Shown here one piece after another: positions 17,464-26,036 of a DNA stretch of 64,000 nucleotides. The notes beneath the pieces are model-generated. The model saw only the letters and a list, made by a program, of their open reading frames with translations. It ran no database searches and was not told where the DNA came from. Numbering within the stretch: position 1 is the first letter of the stretch; every line of letters begins with the position of its first letter. Origin of the DNA: Clostridiaceae bacterium (GTDB taxonomy: Bacteria; Bacillota; Clostridia; Lachnospirales; Lachnospiraceae); the NCBI GenBank assembly GCA_910574345.1, contig CAJSZV010000021.1:1-64000 (forward strand), given 5' to 3'. A program made the position numbers and the translations under genes.

Positions 17464-20400
17464 TCAAAATTCCTGAAGTGAACATCGAATACGTTCATCC
17501 TGCAAAATTACCGGAGATACTAAAAAATCCGTATCCCGGAATTCATCCATCAAGGTATCATACAACCTCAAGGGATTCCCATGCCTGGAAACGTATGGCT
17601 TTAAACAATCCCAAAACCCTCCACGCTCCTCTTCAATCCCAGACAGATATAACTTGGTATAGACAGTTATCACCTTACCTTTTGGCTTAAGCCGCTCTGC
17701 CATACAAACAGAAATCTTCCTTGTACCATTCCCCTTATCATTCATCAGCTTACCGGTAACTTTTATAGCAATATCTTCTTTTAAAAATCCCTTCGCCTTC
17801 TTATACGCATCCACAAAACAGCACACTTCAATCTCTCCGGTAGAATCAGACAGCTTAAAAAAGGCCGTTTCTTCTCCATCCAGTTTCCGCCTGCACTTAC
17901 TGAAATCTGACACAATTCCAATCACCTTGATATTCTGATTTCCCGAATACCTTTGCAGCCTTTTTATTTCTACTGCCCCGCATTCTTTGGAACTGGGAAA
18001 CAGTGTTATCGGATGTCTGGTCGCATACACTCCCAGAAGATTCTTTTCGATCATGAGCCTTTCCCATTGGTTTTCACAGATATCTATGTCCGGTTTTGTC
18101 TCCCTGATTTTTTCTACAATATCCAGATATATCTGCCGGCAGCTTCCTCTTCTGCTCTTGTCGTTGGCTTCTCCCAGCTTCTTCTCATACTCCTTCATCT
18201 TTTTCAACAGCCTTAGATACTCTGGAACCATCTCCATCATAGCCTTCCGGTTTTCACAAAAACCATCCATAGCCCCGGAACAGATAAATCCCTCCAAAAT
18301 ATTCTTTGACGGCTGAACACGCAGAACGAAATCCTGTAAGAACTGAAAAGCCCCGTTTTTTCTTCGTTCCTCTACCACTCCCACAGCCGCTTCTCCTATT
18401 CCCTTAATACTGTCAAGTCCAAACCATAGTTCTCCGTCCAGAATACCAAATCCTTTTTCCGAACAATTGATATCCGGGGCATGAATCTTAATTCCCATCT
18501 CCTTTAAATCCATCACCAGACCCGGTGCCTTTTCAAGTGATGTATGATTCAGTACCGCTTTCATATACTCCAAAGGATAATGGTATTTCAACCATGCTGT
18601 CTGATAGGACACAACCCCATAACAAGCTGCATGAGACTTATTGAAAGCATATCCGGCAAATTCTTTTAACTGACTGAATAATGCGTCAGCATTCTCTTCA
18701 CTGATACCATTTTTCACACATCCTGCAATCGCTCTCTCTTCGTCACCATAAATAAACGACTGCCTCTCTTCCTCCAAATCCACTTCCCTTTTCTTTGACA
18801 TGGCACGGCGTACCAAATCAGCCTGACCGTAGGAATAACCGGCCAGCTGTTTGAAAATCTCCTGCACCTGCTCCTGAAAGGCAATACAGCCATAAGTACT
18901 TCTTAAGATCGGTTCCAGCCGCGGTATTTTATAATGGATCAGCCGTTTTCCCTGCTTTATATCAATCATACCTTCCAGATACTGCATAGGACCTGGCCGG
19001 TACATGGAAACCAAAAGAATCAAATCCGAAAGATTACCCGGCTTAAAACTTCTTAACATCCGTTTCATGCCCTGGGATTCACACTGAAAGACCGCATTGG
19101 TTCGCCCCTGACTGTATATGGAAGAAAACACTGCCGGATCGTCAAGGGGAATCTGGTCTATATCGATAACCTTTCCGTTTCTTTTATAGATTTCCTGAAG
19201 CGCCTCTGTAATGACCGTCAGAGAATGAAGCCCAAGAAAATCGATTTTCTGCAGATGAAATTCTTCCGCCTGGGTCATATCACACTGAGTCATCATCATA
19301 TCGCTGTTCGCATTATATATCAAAGGCACATATTCATCTACAGACTGCCCGTCCGTAATAATAATCCCGGCAGCGTGCTGACCGATTTGAGTCATAGTCC
19401 CTTCAATCAGTTCGGCATAACGGATAATCTCCGTTGCAGGGATATTCCCTTTAAACTCTGCTACCAGCTTTCCATGGATATCTTTTAAGTTCACACGCAG
19501 CTCATCACATGCAAGCTCCTCTGCTTTTTGGCAGACTGCATTCACGATTTTGGCAAATGCCGCAGAATCATTTTTCTTTTGAATTCCATAAACCCGCCCG
19601 GCTGTCTGAATCGCTGCCTTGCCGGTCTGTTTTCCCCGTGTCATAATCCCGCAAACACAGTCTTCTCCATACTTGTTGATGACATAACGTATTACATAGG
19701 GTCTGATATTGGATTCCAGATCACAGTCCACATCCGGCATAGAAATTCGTTCCGGATTAAGGAAGCGCTCAAACAACAGTCCATATTTAATAGGGTCAAT
19801 ATTCGTGATTCCAATCAGATAGCAGACCAGGCTTCCGGCCGCTGAGCCTCTCCCCGGCCCGACTGCCTCCCCAGGCATATGCTGGACAAATTCTTCGATT
19901 CTTTCCGTGTCAAAAGACAAAGCCAGCTTTCTCTGCTCCGGATTCTTTAAATCCAGCTTACCGGCAGCCCTCCCGTAACGGAGAAAATCTTCCACGATAC
20001 AGTGGTAGTCCGCATACCCCATACTACAGATTACATCCAGTTCATACTCCAGCCTTTCATAATCCTGAAAACTTCCATCCGGGAATCTCCATGAAATGCC
20101 TTCATAAGCTCTCTTTCGCAGATACTCCTCCGCTGTGGAACCGTCCGGCGTATGAAATACAGGATAATGATGTTTTACCGGAATCCGCAGATCACACATT
20201 GACACAATCCTTTCCACATTTTCATACCCCTCCATAACCTTCTCTCTTGGAAGAATTTCCGCTAATTTGGCAATCAGTTCTTCATCTGTCTTGAGATACT
20301 TCTCCTTGTCTGCTTTAGAAGGCTCCTTCCACTTGTCATTGACTATTGTACGGATAATTGTTCTCGCCAGAATATCATTTTGGGTCTTCGTTGGCATATG

Positions 20401-21468
20401 GACATTATTGGAGATACAAACCGGGATATTCATCCTATCGGAAAGCTGCGCAAGTTTCACCATCACTTGTTTTTCTTCTCGTGTTCCATGGTATTGAAGT
20501 TCGATATAAAAATTATCGGTTCCAAAATGATCCCGATACCAGCATGCCTCCTGTCTTAGCGCTTCATCCAGTGACTCATCTGCTGCGCAGTCTTTCCTGG
20601 CTTCCTCTATTTGAGATTGAAGCTGTTCCCATTTTGCAACACTGGCTTTCTGCCACTGAATGATAGGTTTCAATACGGACAGTTCCTGATCGACCGTCCT
20701 CTTTTCCTGTCTCTTAGCCTCCAACTCCATATACACCATCTCTTTTTCTTTCCCTGCAGCCCTCAGGGCTTCTCCCTCAGGATTCCCCTCATCAGAGCCA
20801 GCCAATACTTCCTGGCCTCTATGTTCCGGTACCATCTGAGAGCGACTGGCTATCCGGTCTAATTTGGTGATTTCATCCTCTAACTGCCGTTGCCTCACAA
20901 TCAAAGTTTCAAAAGTACCCGAATTTTTTATGAACCCGGCAGACTTTGGGGATTCATATTCCTTTTGTTTTGCTTTCAGGATTTCCACTCTTTTCTCGGT
21001 TTCCATTTTCGTGGTTATCAATTCAGCAAGGACACCCTTAATACAAGAGGAAGTCCCTATGACATGTCCATGGCCCTCACCGTTTGGGCCAAAATGCTTT
21101 GAAAGGATATCCTTGTTCATCCTTGGGCGCCACATGCCATCTACCTTTGCGATCCGGGTATTGCTTTCACTTACCGCTTTGATTAACGCCTTAAAACCAA
21201 TATAGTCCTTAGCCATCAGGACCAGATGTCTGGCTCCCTCGTTTCCCTCCTCAACATAAGCCTCCACGCCAACGATTGGGTTCATGCCCTCCCTGCGGCA
21301 AAGCTTCATAAATTCCATATACCCGGTCATCACCCCATGATCCGTTAAAGCAACAGCCGAAGCCCCCAGGTTCTTTGCCTGAACAACCAGCTTTTCCACC
21401 GTCATTACAGAATCTCTCATAGAGTTATCTGTATGACAGTGAAGGATTCCATATTTTATTCCATTCAT
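17464..21468 (-). CDS. dnaE: Element-encoded DNA polymerase III alpha subunit (DnaE family)
   Basis: This is a replicative polymerase of 1,334 residues. The N-terminal PHP domain has LHCHTDNSMRD and ALTDHG. The polymerase core has GRGSAAGSLVCYLIGITN and the catalytic pair in PDVDCD, then FQEQVQEIF, KKREVDLE and FNKSHAACYGVVSYQTAWLK. A C-terminal OB-fold follows (VIGIVSDFSKCRRKLDG). No exonuclease insertion is present, so it is DnaE-type rather than PolC-type. About 150 mostly charged, coiled-coil residues (about 155-300) are inserted between the PHP part and WYRDHFG, where ordinary DnaE has only a short linker. The ATG at 21468 follows GGAG and a CATAATT element; the frame is open 47 codons further without support. 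It probably replicates the element. Confidence 0.92.
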   Translation of the reverse strand: MNGIKYGILHCHTDNSMRDSVMTVEKLVVQAKNLGASAVALTDHGVMTGYMEFMKLCRREGMNPIVGVEAYVEEGNEGARHLVLMAKDYIGFKALIKAVSESNTRIAKVDGMWRPRMNKDILSKHFGPNGEGHGHVIGTSSCIKGVLAELITTKMETEKRVEILKAKQKEYESPKSAGFIKNSGTFETLIVRQRQLEDEITKLDRIASRSQMVPEHRGQEVLAGSDEGNPEGEALRAAGKEKEMVYMELEAKRQEKRTVDQELSVLKPIIQWQKASVAKWEQLQSQIEEARKDCAADESLDEALRQEACWYRDHFGTDNFYIELQYHGTREEKQVMVKLAQLSDRMNIPVCISNNVHMPTKTQNDILARTIIRTIVNDKWKEPSKADKEKYLKTDEELIAKLAEILPREKVMEGYENVERIVSMCDLRIPVKHHYPVFHTPDGSTAEEYLRKRAYEGISWRFPDGSFQDYERLEYELDVICSMGYADYHCIVEDFLRYGRAAGKLDLKNPEQRKLALSFDTERIEEFVQHMPGEAVGPGRGSAAGSLVCYLIGITNIDPIKYGLLFERFLNPERISMPDVDCDLESNIRPYVIRYVINKYGEDCVCGIMTRGKQTGKAAIQTAGRVYGIQKKNDSAAFAKIVNAVCQKAEELACDELRVNLKDIHGKLVAEFKGNIPATEIIRYAELIEGTMTQIGQHAAGIIITDGQSVDEYVPLIYNANSDMMMTQCDMTQAEEFHLQKIDFLGLHSLTVITEALQEIYKRNGKVIDIDQIPLDDPAVFSSIYSQGRTNAVFQCESQGMKRMLRSFKPGNLSDLILLVSMYRPGPMQYLEGMIDIKQGKRLIHYKIPRLEPILRSTYGCIAFQEQVQEIFKQLAGYSYGQADLVRRAMSKKREVDLEEERQSFIYGDEERAIAGCVKNGISEENADALFSQLKEFAGYAFNKSHAACYGVVSYQTAWLKYHYPLEYMKAVLNHTSLEKAPGLVMDLKEMGIKIHAPDINCSEKGFGILDGELWFGLDSIKGIGEAAVGVVEERRKNGAFQFLQDFVLRVQPSKNILEGFICSGAMDGFCENRKAMMEMVPEYLRLLKKMKEYEKKLGEANDKSRRGSCRQIYLDIVEKIRETKPDIDICENQWERLMIEKNLLGVYATRHPITLFPSSKECGAVEIKRLQRYSGNQNIKVIGIVSDFSKCRRKLDGEETAFFKLSDSTGEIEVCCFVDAYKKAKGFLKEDIAIKVTGKLMNDKGNGTRKISVCMAERLKPKGKVITVYTKLYLSGIEEERGGFWDCLKPYVSRHGNPLRLYDTLMDEFRDTDFLVSPVILQDERIRCSLQEF

Positions 21469-21501
21469 AGGCCATCTCCATTTCTTTTTCCTGTTCCCTA
21501 T

Positions 21502-21508
21502 AATTATG
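21502..21508 (-). promoter_or_regulatory. CATAATT element, 34 nt before dnaE
   Basis: This matches the other element promoters. Just upstream, at 21568-21583, is a GGCCGC-ATTA-GCGGCC hairpin lacking a T-run, of unknown role. Confidence 0.55.
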
Positions 21509-21610
21509 AGATAAGAACCCTGGAAACAAGAACGTGTGCGTCTTGACACACACTTTCGCCGGGGCAGGGCCGCATTAGCGGCCATGTTTCCTTTCCGTCC
21601 CGTGTGCATA

Positions 21611-21640
21611 AAAAAGACCGCTGATCTATGCGGCGGCCTT
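21611..21640 (-). terminator. Intrinsic terminator after the 21659-22438 gene
   Basis: The minus strand has GGCCGC, a loop, GCGGTC, then a run of six T. It separates this gene from dnaE, so the two are transcribed separately. Confidence 0.75.
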
Positions 21641-21658
21641 TCCTAAAGAGACTTTTAT

Positions 21659-22438
21659 TTATATCCATTCTACATAATGGATAAGTTCTTCCTTCCAAGG
21701 ACTTTCTTTCCCTTCCCGGTATTCATAAGAACATTCCTTTTCTCCCCAACACTCCCTTCTCCAGTTTCCTTCACCATAAAGGTCGTCCATATACGGTTCC
21801 AGTTCTTCCTTGCAGCAAAAAAATATTATCTCATACTGATACCCGGCCTCCTTGGGAAGTCCGCAATACTGGCATATTCCAAATGGCAGGGACCGCATAT
21901 AAATCAGATCATCCATCTCTTCACCGGATTTGACCGAATAGATTTCACTTTTGTCTTCCTTTTCAATCCTTACAGATTTTGTCTCCGGGACATAGGAAAA
22001 CCGGTATCGTCCGGAAGAGTATTCCTTCTTCCTCATCATGGTATTCATGAAAAGATCGCAGGTAAAACCTGACAACTGGCAGATTAATTTTCTGGCCTTT
22101 TCCCAAGTTAAATAGGGATTACTGTTAATCATCAGAATATTGTCCCTATTGCTGGAATCAACCTCGAAATTCCATTCAGCAAGTATTCGTTCCCAGTCAT
22201 CGCCAAATTGTTCCTTCACAGCTTCTATAGAGTCAAAACCATAGAGCATGAAGACGGATTTATCAATATTCCCTGCACTCACTAAATCATGAGCGATGAC
22301 ATATACATCCGTCTCTTTGTCCGCATCTCGAAGAGGACTCATAAAATGAATCTGATACAGTTCATATAAGCCTCTCTCCAGCTTTCTGCATATCCGAAAA
22401 CGATCATTATCGGTTAATACCCATTCCTTATCTATCAT
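21659..22438 (-). CDS. Unknown protein (gene X of the X-dnaE module)
   Basis: This is a 259-residue soluble protein, not recognised. The N-terminal half is shared with the 127-residue paralogue next to the dnaE remnant. The C-terminal half is unique and contains a CQYCGLPKEAGYQYEIIFFCC segment, whose paired cysteines could bind zinc, and a very acidic, aromatic-rich tail. A GAGGAG site lies before the ATG, and a CATAATT element is 48 nt upstream. Its duplication together with dnaE suggests a role linked to the polymerase or to element replication, but this is inference. Confidence 0.75.
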   Translation of the reverse strand: MIDKEWVLTDNDRFRICRKLERGLYELYQIHFMSPLRDADKETDVYVIAHDLVSAGNIDKSVFMLYGFDSIEAVKEQFGDDWERILAEWNFEVDSSNRDNILMINSNPYLTWEKARKLICQLSGFTCDLFMNTMMRKKEYSSGRYRFSYVPETKSVRIEKEDKSEIYSVKSGEEMDDLIYMRSLPFGICQYCGLPKEAGYQYEIIFFCCKEELEPYMDDLYGEGNWRRECWGEKECSYEYREGKESPWKEELIHYVEWI

Positions 22439-22485
22439 TGTCTCCTCACTCCTCAGATTCCTAAAATTCCTCTATGTTTCATGGT

Positions 22486-22492
22486 AATTATG
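22486..22492 (-). promoter_or_regulatory. CATAATT element, 48 nt before the 22438 start
   Basis: This is the same heptamer in the same orientation as the other element promoters, with no clear -35. Confidence 0.55.
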
Positions 22493-22583
22493 CAAGGCGA
22501 TACTTCTTTTCTCTCCCCCTTTCAACTTCCCTGCCAGTTACCAATACCATAGGAAGATATCATTTTCCTATCCCTCCTATACG

Positions 22584-22620
22584 CAAAAGGAGACCGCATC
22601 CTATCTATTTGCTGCGGTCT
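22584..22620 (-). terminator. Intrinsic terminator after the 22657-23169 gene
   Basis: An 8-bp stem, AGACCGCA/TGCGGTCT, with a 14-nt loop is followed by CCTTTT on the minus strand. Confidence 0.75.
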
Positions 22621-22656
22621 TCTCTATCCTTCCTATTCCTTCCAGCCTCCAAAATG

Positions 22657-23169
22657 TTACCTGCCTTCCATAAGCTGTCTCGCAATTTCTTTCAGTTCTT
22701 TTTCGGATTTAACGTTTAACACAAAATCCAAATCCCAGCTTTTTGTTCTGGTAAATAAAATCTCCTTTAAATGGACATTTTCACGCTTGGATAATAGAAA
22801 GTCCTTTATCTCAAAATAAGAAGCATGCTCCACGTCAAACTCTGTTTTGGATTCTGTGCTGCCATTGGAGATATTCTCTTTTTGCGGTTGTTCTTCCATC
22901 TTACCTTTGCCGTCACCCAATATCTGCCCTGCGTTTTTCTGTATAAATTTAGGCGCTGTTCCCACAGAAACAGGCAGAATTTCCTTCATATTCTGCCCCT
23001 CTGTTTTCGGAGGTTCCATGGGCGGCGGCGGAGCCATATGCTGTACAGCCGGAATCGTTCCGGATAACATAGCCCTTACCAATGACAGCATAGCGTCATC
23101 CGCATCCTCAATTACAATCACCAGACGCCTCCCGTCCTGAAATGCCCTCATATTTTTGATCTTATCCAT
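22657..23169 (-). CDS. Unknown 170-residue protein
   Basis: This protein is not recognised. It has a folded-looking start (GRRLVIVIEDADDAMLSLVRAML), a low-complexity middle rich in Pro, Gln, Lys and Glu that includes APPPPMEPP, and a C-terminal domain (EVEH-like helix, then WDLDFVLNVKSEKELKEIARQLMEG). The two-domain layout with a flexible linker suggests an adaptor rather than an enzyme. AGAAGGAG precedes the ATG. The 5' leader of about 115 nt after the CATAATT element carries an 8-bp hairpin. Confidence 0.7.
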   Translation of the reverse strand: MDKIKNMRAFQDGRRLVIVIEDADDAMLSLVRAMLSGTIPAVQHMAPPPPMEPPKTEGQNMKEILPVSVGTAPKFIQKNAGQILGDGKGKMEEQPQKENISNGSTESKTEFDVEHASYFEIKDFLLSKRENVHLKEILFTRTKSWDLDFVLNVKSEKELKEIARQLMEGR

Positions 23170-23222
23170 TTTCCTACTCCTTCTAAATGTATTCGTCCTT
23201 CTCCACTGTTATTTCATTTTGA

Positions 23223-23255
23223 AAGGATATTTGCTCCTGCTGTCACCATATCCTT
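23223..23255 (-). other. Leader hairpin before the 23169 gene
   Basis: A perfect 8-bp stem, AAGGATAT/ATATCCTT, encloses a 17-nt loop between the CATAATT element and the start codon. On the minus strand it overlaps a possible 11-codon frame (MVTAGANILSK). It could stabilise the message or regulate translation. Confidence 0.45.
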
Positions 23256-23282
23256 AAGCGATTCCTATATTCTTCATAATAG

Positions 23283-23289
23283 AATTATG
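23283..23289 (-). promoter_or_regulatory. CATAATT element, 114 nt before the 23169 start
   Basis: This has the longest leader of the set. TGCATAATT is shared with several other sites. Confidence 0.5.
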
Positions 23290-23359
23290 CAGTCTTATAC
23301 GTCCTTTCAATGTTCCCACCTATCATTCATTGTTTTAGAGCACGGAGCTCCATAGGATT

Positions 23360-24682
23360 TTACGCTCTTTCTTCTCCATATTCTATTCCAAAGTCACCTT
23401 GCCGCGCCGCATACTGGTCAAAGCCATCACACCTTCCATTTTCCAAACAGACTTCTCCTGGTCCTTGGTCGCCTCCCATAAGCCGTCCATTTTCATCCAA
23501 AGGATGTACCATCGGTTTCATATCTTGTATAAACTCCTTATAGGATTCTTTGCAAAATTCATCATGAGCAAACTGATTATAAAGGCCCAACTCCTTCTCT
23601 TGTTCCTGGTTAAGCCTAAGAGCATGAACCATCTGCTGGACATTTCCATAAAAAATCCCATCATAGCTGACAGAATAATACGCAGAATCCGGATTGATAC
23701 AATCATTCATGAACGTAATCGGCTTATGAAACAGGCTGCTATTTATCGTTACATAATCATGGGGTCTCATCTGATTCAAATTTTTTCTCTCGATCTCCCA
23801 TACGACTCCATCCATTCTAATCTCTTTTTTATCATGAATTCGTATCATTTCTTCGCCGGAGAAAAATGCATTAACCCTTCCCCTATCGTCCCGTCCAATA
23901 TAACCAATGACCTGATCCGGCAAGAGCCTGTTATTCTTAATAACCGGTTCTCCGGACGTCTGGCACAAAACGATTCCTCGGCAGCCTTTATAACTCTCAA
24001 AAACAATATTCTTTAACAGATAGGGAAAACTCCTGGCATTTAATTCCGTGGCTGTATAAGAAAGTTGCGGTTCTCCCCATTCTCCTGCCCCCTGGCTGTT
24101 TACAATCAGTCCATTTGCGGCAATATCGGAAAGCAGCCCTGAATCCTGGGCAATTCCTGTCCTATGAATCCACAAGGTTTTATGGCTTCTTTGGGCCTCC
24201 TGAAAAGCGGCTTCCAACACTCTCCCTATCTTTTCCGGAATTCCAATCCCCGCCTTCCTGCACTGCTGTTCATAGTCCTTTCTCTGCCGGATAGCCCCGT
24301 CTGAGGGGCATAGTTCATTGGGAATATGATACCAGCCATCTCCACGGACTCCGTCACGATATATCCGTTCCATTAATATACGATAGTGAATTTCCTTCCC
24401 ATTGTCCCCCAGAACATATGGCGCATTGGCTCCCCACTTTCTCTTCCATACAGATTCCAGCTCATCCTTTTTCCGTTCCAGAGAAGGTTTTCGGAATCTA
24501 TCAATCACTGCCATAATTCCTGCCTCACGAAAAATACGAAAAGAGCGCCGGCCCTGTAACCGGTCACATCTCTCCCGAATCATTGAAATTTTCCTACCAA
24601 CTGATTCCAAACCATCACACATCTGCTTCGTATTATACCCATATTGCCCAACAGCCTTATTAAAGTTCTCCAACACCACCAT
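23360..24682 (-). CDS. Unknown 440-residue protein
   Basis: This protein is not recognised. The N-terminal 100 residues are basic and helical (RKISMIRERCDRLQGRRSFRIFREAG). The middle has KTLWIHRTGIAQDSGLLSDIAANGL and later LLKNIVFESYKGCRGIVLCQ, which vaguely recalls ADP-ribosyltransferase-like folds; the resemblance is too thin to call. The C-terminal 150 residues are acidic and aromatic. There is no signal peptide or membrane segment. GGAGG lies eight bases before the ATG, overlapping a palindrome next to a CATAATT element. It is the largest of the unknown early genes of the element. Confidence 0.7.
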   Translation of the reverse strand: MVVLENFNKAVGQYGYNTKQMCDGLESVGRKISMIRERCDRLQGRRSFRIFREAGIMAVIDRFRKPSLERKKDELESVWKRKWGANAPYVLGDNGKEIHYRILMERIYRDGVRGDGWYHIPNELCPSDGAIRQRKDYEQQCRKAGIGIPEKIGRVLEAAFQEAQRSHKTLWIHRTGIAQDSGLLSDIAANGLIVNSQGAGEWGEPQLSYTATELNARSFPYLLKNIVFESYKGCRGIVLCQTSGEPVIKNNRLLPDQVIGYIGRDDRGRVNAFFSGEEMIRIHDKKEIRMDGVVWEIERKNLNQMRPHDYVTINSSLFHKPITFMNDCINPDSAYYSVSYDGIFYGNVQQMVHALRLNQEQEKELGLYNQFAHDEFCKESYKEFIQDMKPMVHPLDENGRLMGGDQGPGEVCLENGRCDGFDQYAARQGDFGIEYGEERA

Positions 24683-24690
24683 GGTTTGCT

Positions 24691-24711
24691 CCTCCAGTTG
24701 GAGGAATTATG
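24691..24711 (-). promoter_or_regulatory. CATAATT element plus CCTCCAGTTGGAGG palindrome
   Basis: CATAATT (24705-24711) is followed directly by a 14-bp palindrome (24691-24704) that contains the ribosome-binding site of the 440-residue gene. If CATAAT is a -10, transcription starts inside the palindrome. It would then be more likely an operator than an mRNA hairpin. Confidence 0.5.
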
Positions 24712-24757
24712 GGTGTGGCAGCCCTTTTATCAGGAAAAGTTTTTGCTCCCTTTTCCA

Positions 24758-24786
24758 TAAAAAAGACACCCTAAGGTGCCTTTTTA
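24758..24786 (-). terminator. Intrinsic terminator after the 24803-25087 gene
   Basis: GGCACC-TTAG-GGTGTC followed by TTTTTT on the minus strand, with A-rich sequence on the other side. Confidence 0.75.
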
Positions 24787-24802
24787 AAGAGAACTCCATA
24801 AT

Positions 24803-25087
24803 TCATCGTTCATACTCTACAATTTGATACCGGTCTTCATACCCCTTATACATGATAGAGGCGCCATCCGGGCTGACGTGCAGCTCATATATGGTATTCT
24901 CCACTGTTGCATTCTCAGCAGCAGCATAAAGCTCCTCTGCCATCTTCACGTTTTTGGCTATCTCCAGTTCCACGAGACTTTCCACAACCTGATTTTTCAT
25001 TTCCTGCTTTGCTGCTTCCTCATCCATAGGGCCGCATACAATTCTCATACTCAAATATTCATCATTCCAGTTTAAAACATACTTCAA
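24803..25087 (-). CDS. Unknown 94-residue acidic protein
   Basis: This small protein is not recognised. It has a beta-rich start (MKYVLNWNDEYLSMRIVCG), a central helix (EEAAKQEMKNQVVESLVELEIAKN) and a beta C-terminus. It starts at a TTG with GGAGGAG nine bases upstream. It follows the methyltransferase-like gene by about 60 bp and probably shares its transcript, which ends at the terminator just downstream. Confidence 0.65.
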   Translation of the reverse strand: MKYVLNWNDEYLSMRIVCGPMDEEAAKQEMKNQVVESLVELEIAKNVKMAEELYAAAENATVENTIYELHVSPDGASIMYKGYEDRYQIVEYER

Positions 25088-25150
25088 GATTTTTCTCCTC
25101 CAAAATACGGAACATACCTATATGCGTTTATTTTCAGTGCAACGAATTCC

Positions 25151-26011
25151 TCACATATATCCCAGATACACTCGGTATCCGCAGAAATCATAGATACCAT
25201 CGCCAGTTTCTTTCTCCACATCATCAAGAATCTCTTTCACAAACCGGATAAACCTTTCATACAGCCCATCATTCTCCCATGTCACATAAAGATTGGAATC
25301 CATGACAACATAGGCCGCCGAATTTTGCCCCTCAATGCGGATCAGATCATAATAATATCCCTTTGTCATGTCAAACAAATCCATCACCCGGCTGGCGGTT
25401 ATCCCCTCTTCTCCGGGAAACTGCAAGCCGCAGACATGAAATTTCGGATGTTCGTCCCTGCTTTTCAGTTTTCTTTTGAACTGTTCTGCTTCTTTTTTAT
25501 TCCTGACAAACAGCGAGTATGGCACTGAGTTTTCATGAATTGCCGACAGGTCTGATACATAGGTAAAATACCTGGACAGCCCATAATATGCCTCCCCATT
25601 TTTATCCATAAGGATACAGGAAAAGTCTTTTGCCAGCTTCTCATAATCCTTCATGGTATAACCGACACAGAAACGGCTGACAGCAAGCATATTTCTCGTT
25701 TCCACATTTACATAGCAGGGATATTCTTCTGCCTGAAAGGTAATGTTCTCCCCTCCGCCGTTCCAGAAATGGATACAGCCGTTATCAATCCCATGATACT
25801 TAAGCCTTTTTTCCTGAAATATTTCCGATTGAAAGCCATAGGAACATCCGAGATCAACAACTCCTCTCAGTCCCAGTTTCCTGCATGTATCTGCCACTAA
25901 CTGATAATCCTTTTGCCCGCCGGCCAGCAAATAACTTTCCAGCCGGTCCCTCTCTTCACTGAGATTGTAATTACTGTCAGAAATATAACGGTAATAGTCC
26001 ACCACACGCAT
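25151..26011 (-). CDS. SAM-dependent methyltransferase-like protein
   Basis: The 286 residues include VVDLGCSYGFQSEIF, a typical motif I glycine loop for S-adenosylmethionine, followed by a motif II-like acidic end of strand 2 in YHGIDNG. The rest is not similar to a DNA methyltransferase I know, and no DPPY/NPPY or Cys catalytic motif is seen, so the target is open. Possible roles are modification of a small molecule, protein or RNA, or a degenerate regulatory domain. A GGGAGAGG site precedes the ATG. It lies between small unknown genes, 25 bp after the 26037-26618 gene, in one apparent operon. Confidence 0.6.
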   Translation of the reverse strand: MRVVDYYRYISDSNYNLSEERDRLESYLLAGGQKDYQLVADTCRKLGLRGVVDLGCSYGFQSEIFQEKRLKYHGIDNGCIHFWNGGGENITFQAEEYPCYVNVETRNMLAVSRFCVGYTMKDYEKLAKDFSCILMDKNGEAYYGLSRYFTYVSDLSAIHENSVPYSLFVRNKKEAEQFKRKLKSRDEHPKFHVCGLQFPGEEGITASRVMDLFDMTKGYYYDLIRIEGQNSAAYVVMDSNLYVTWENDGLYERFIRFVKEILDDVEKETGDGIYDFCGYRVYLGYM

Positions 26012-26036
26012 TTTCTTTCCTCTCCCTTAGAAAATT

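Noticed and set aside
21469-21609. A 47-residue N-terminal extension of DnaE
   Set aside because: It would be encoded across the CATAATT element and leader hairpin. The PHP domain begins right after the ATG at 21468, which has a ribosome-binding site.
24691-24704. An mRNA hairpin hiding the ribosome-binding site of the 440-residue gene (and likewise CCTCC/GGAGG at 41294-41330 before the adhesin)
   Set aside because: If CATAAT is the -10, transcription starts downstream of the CCTCC arm, so the message would not contain both arms. Kept only as possible operators.
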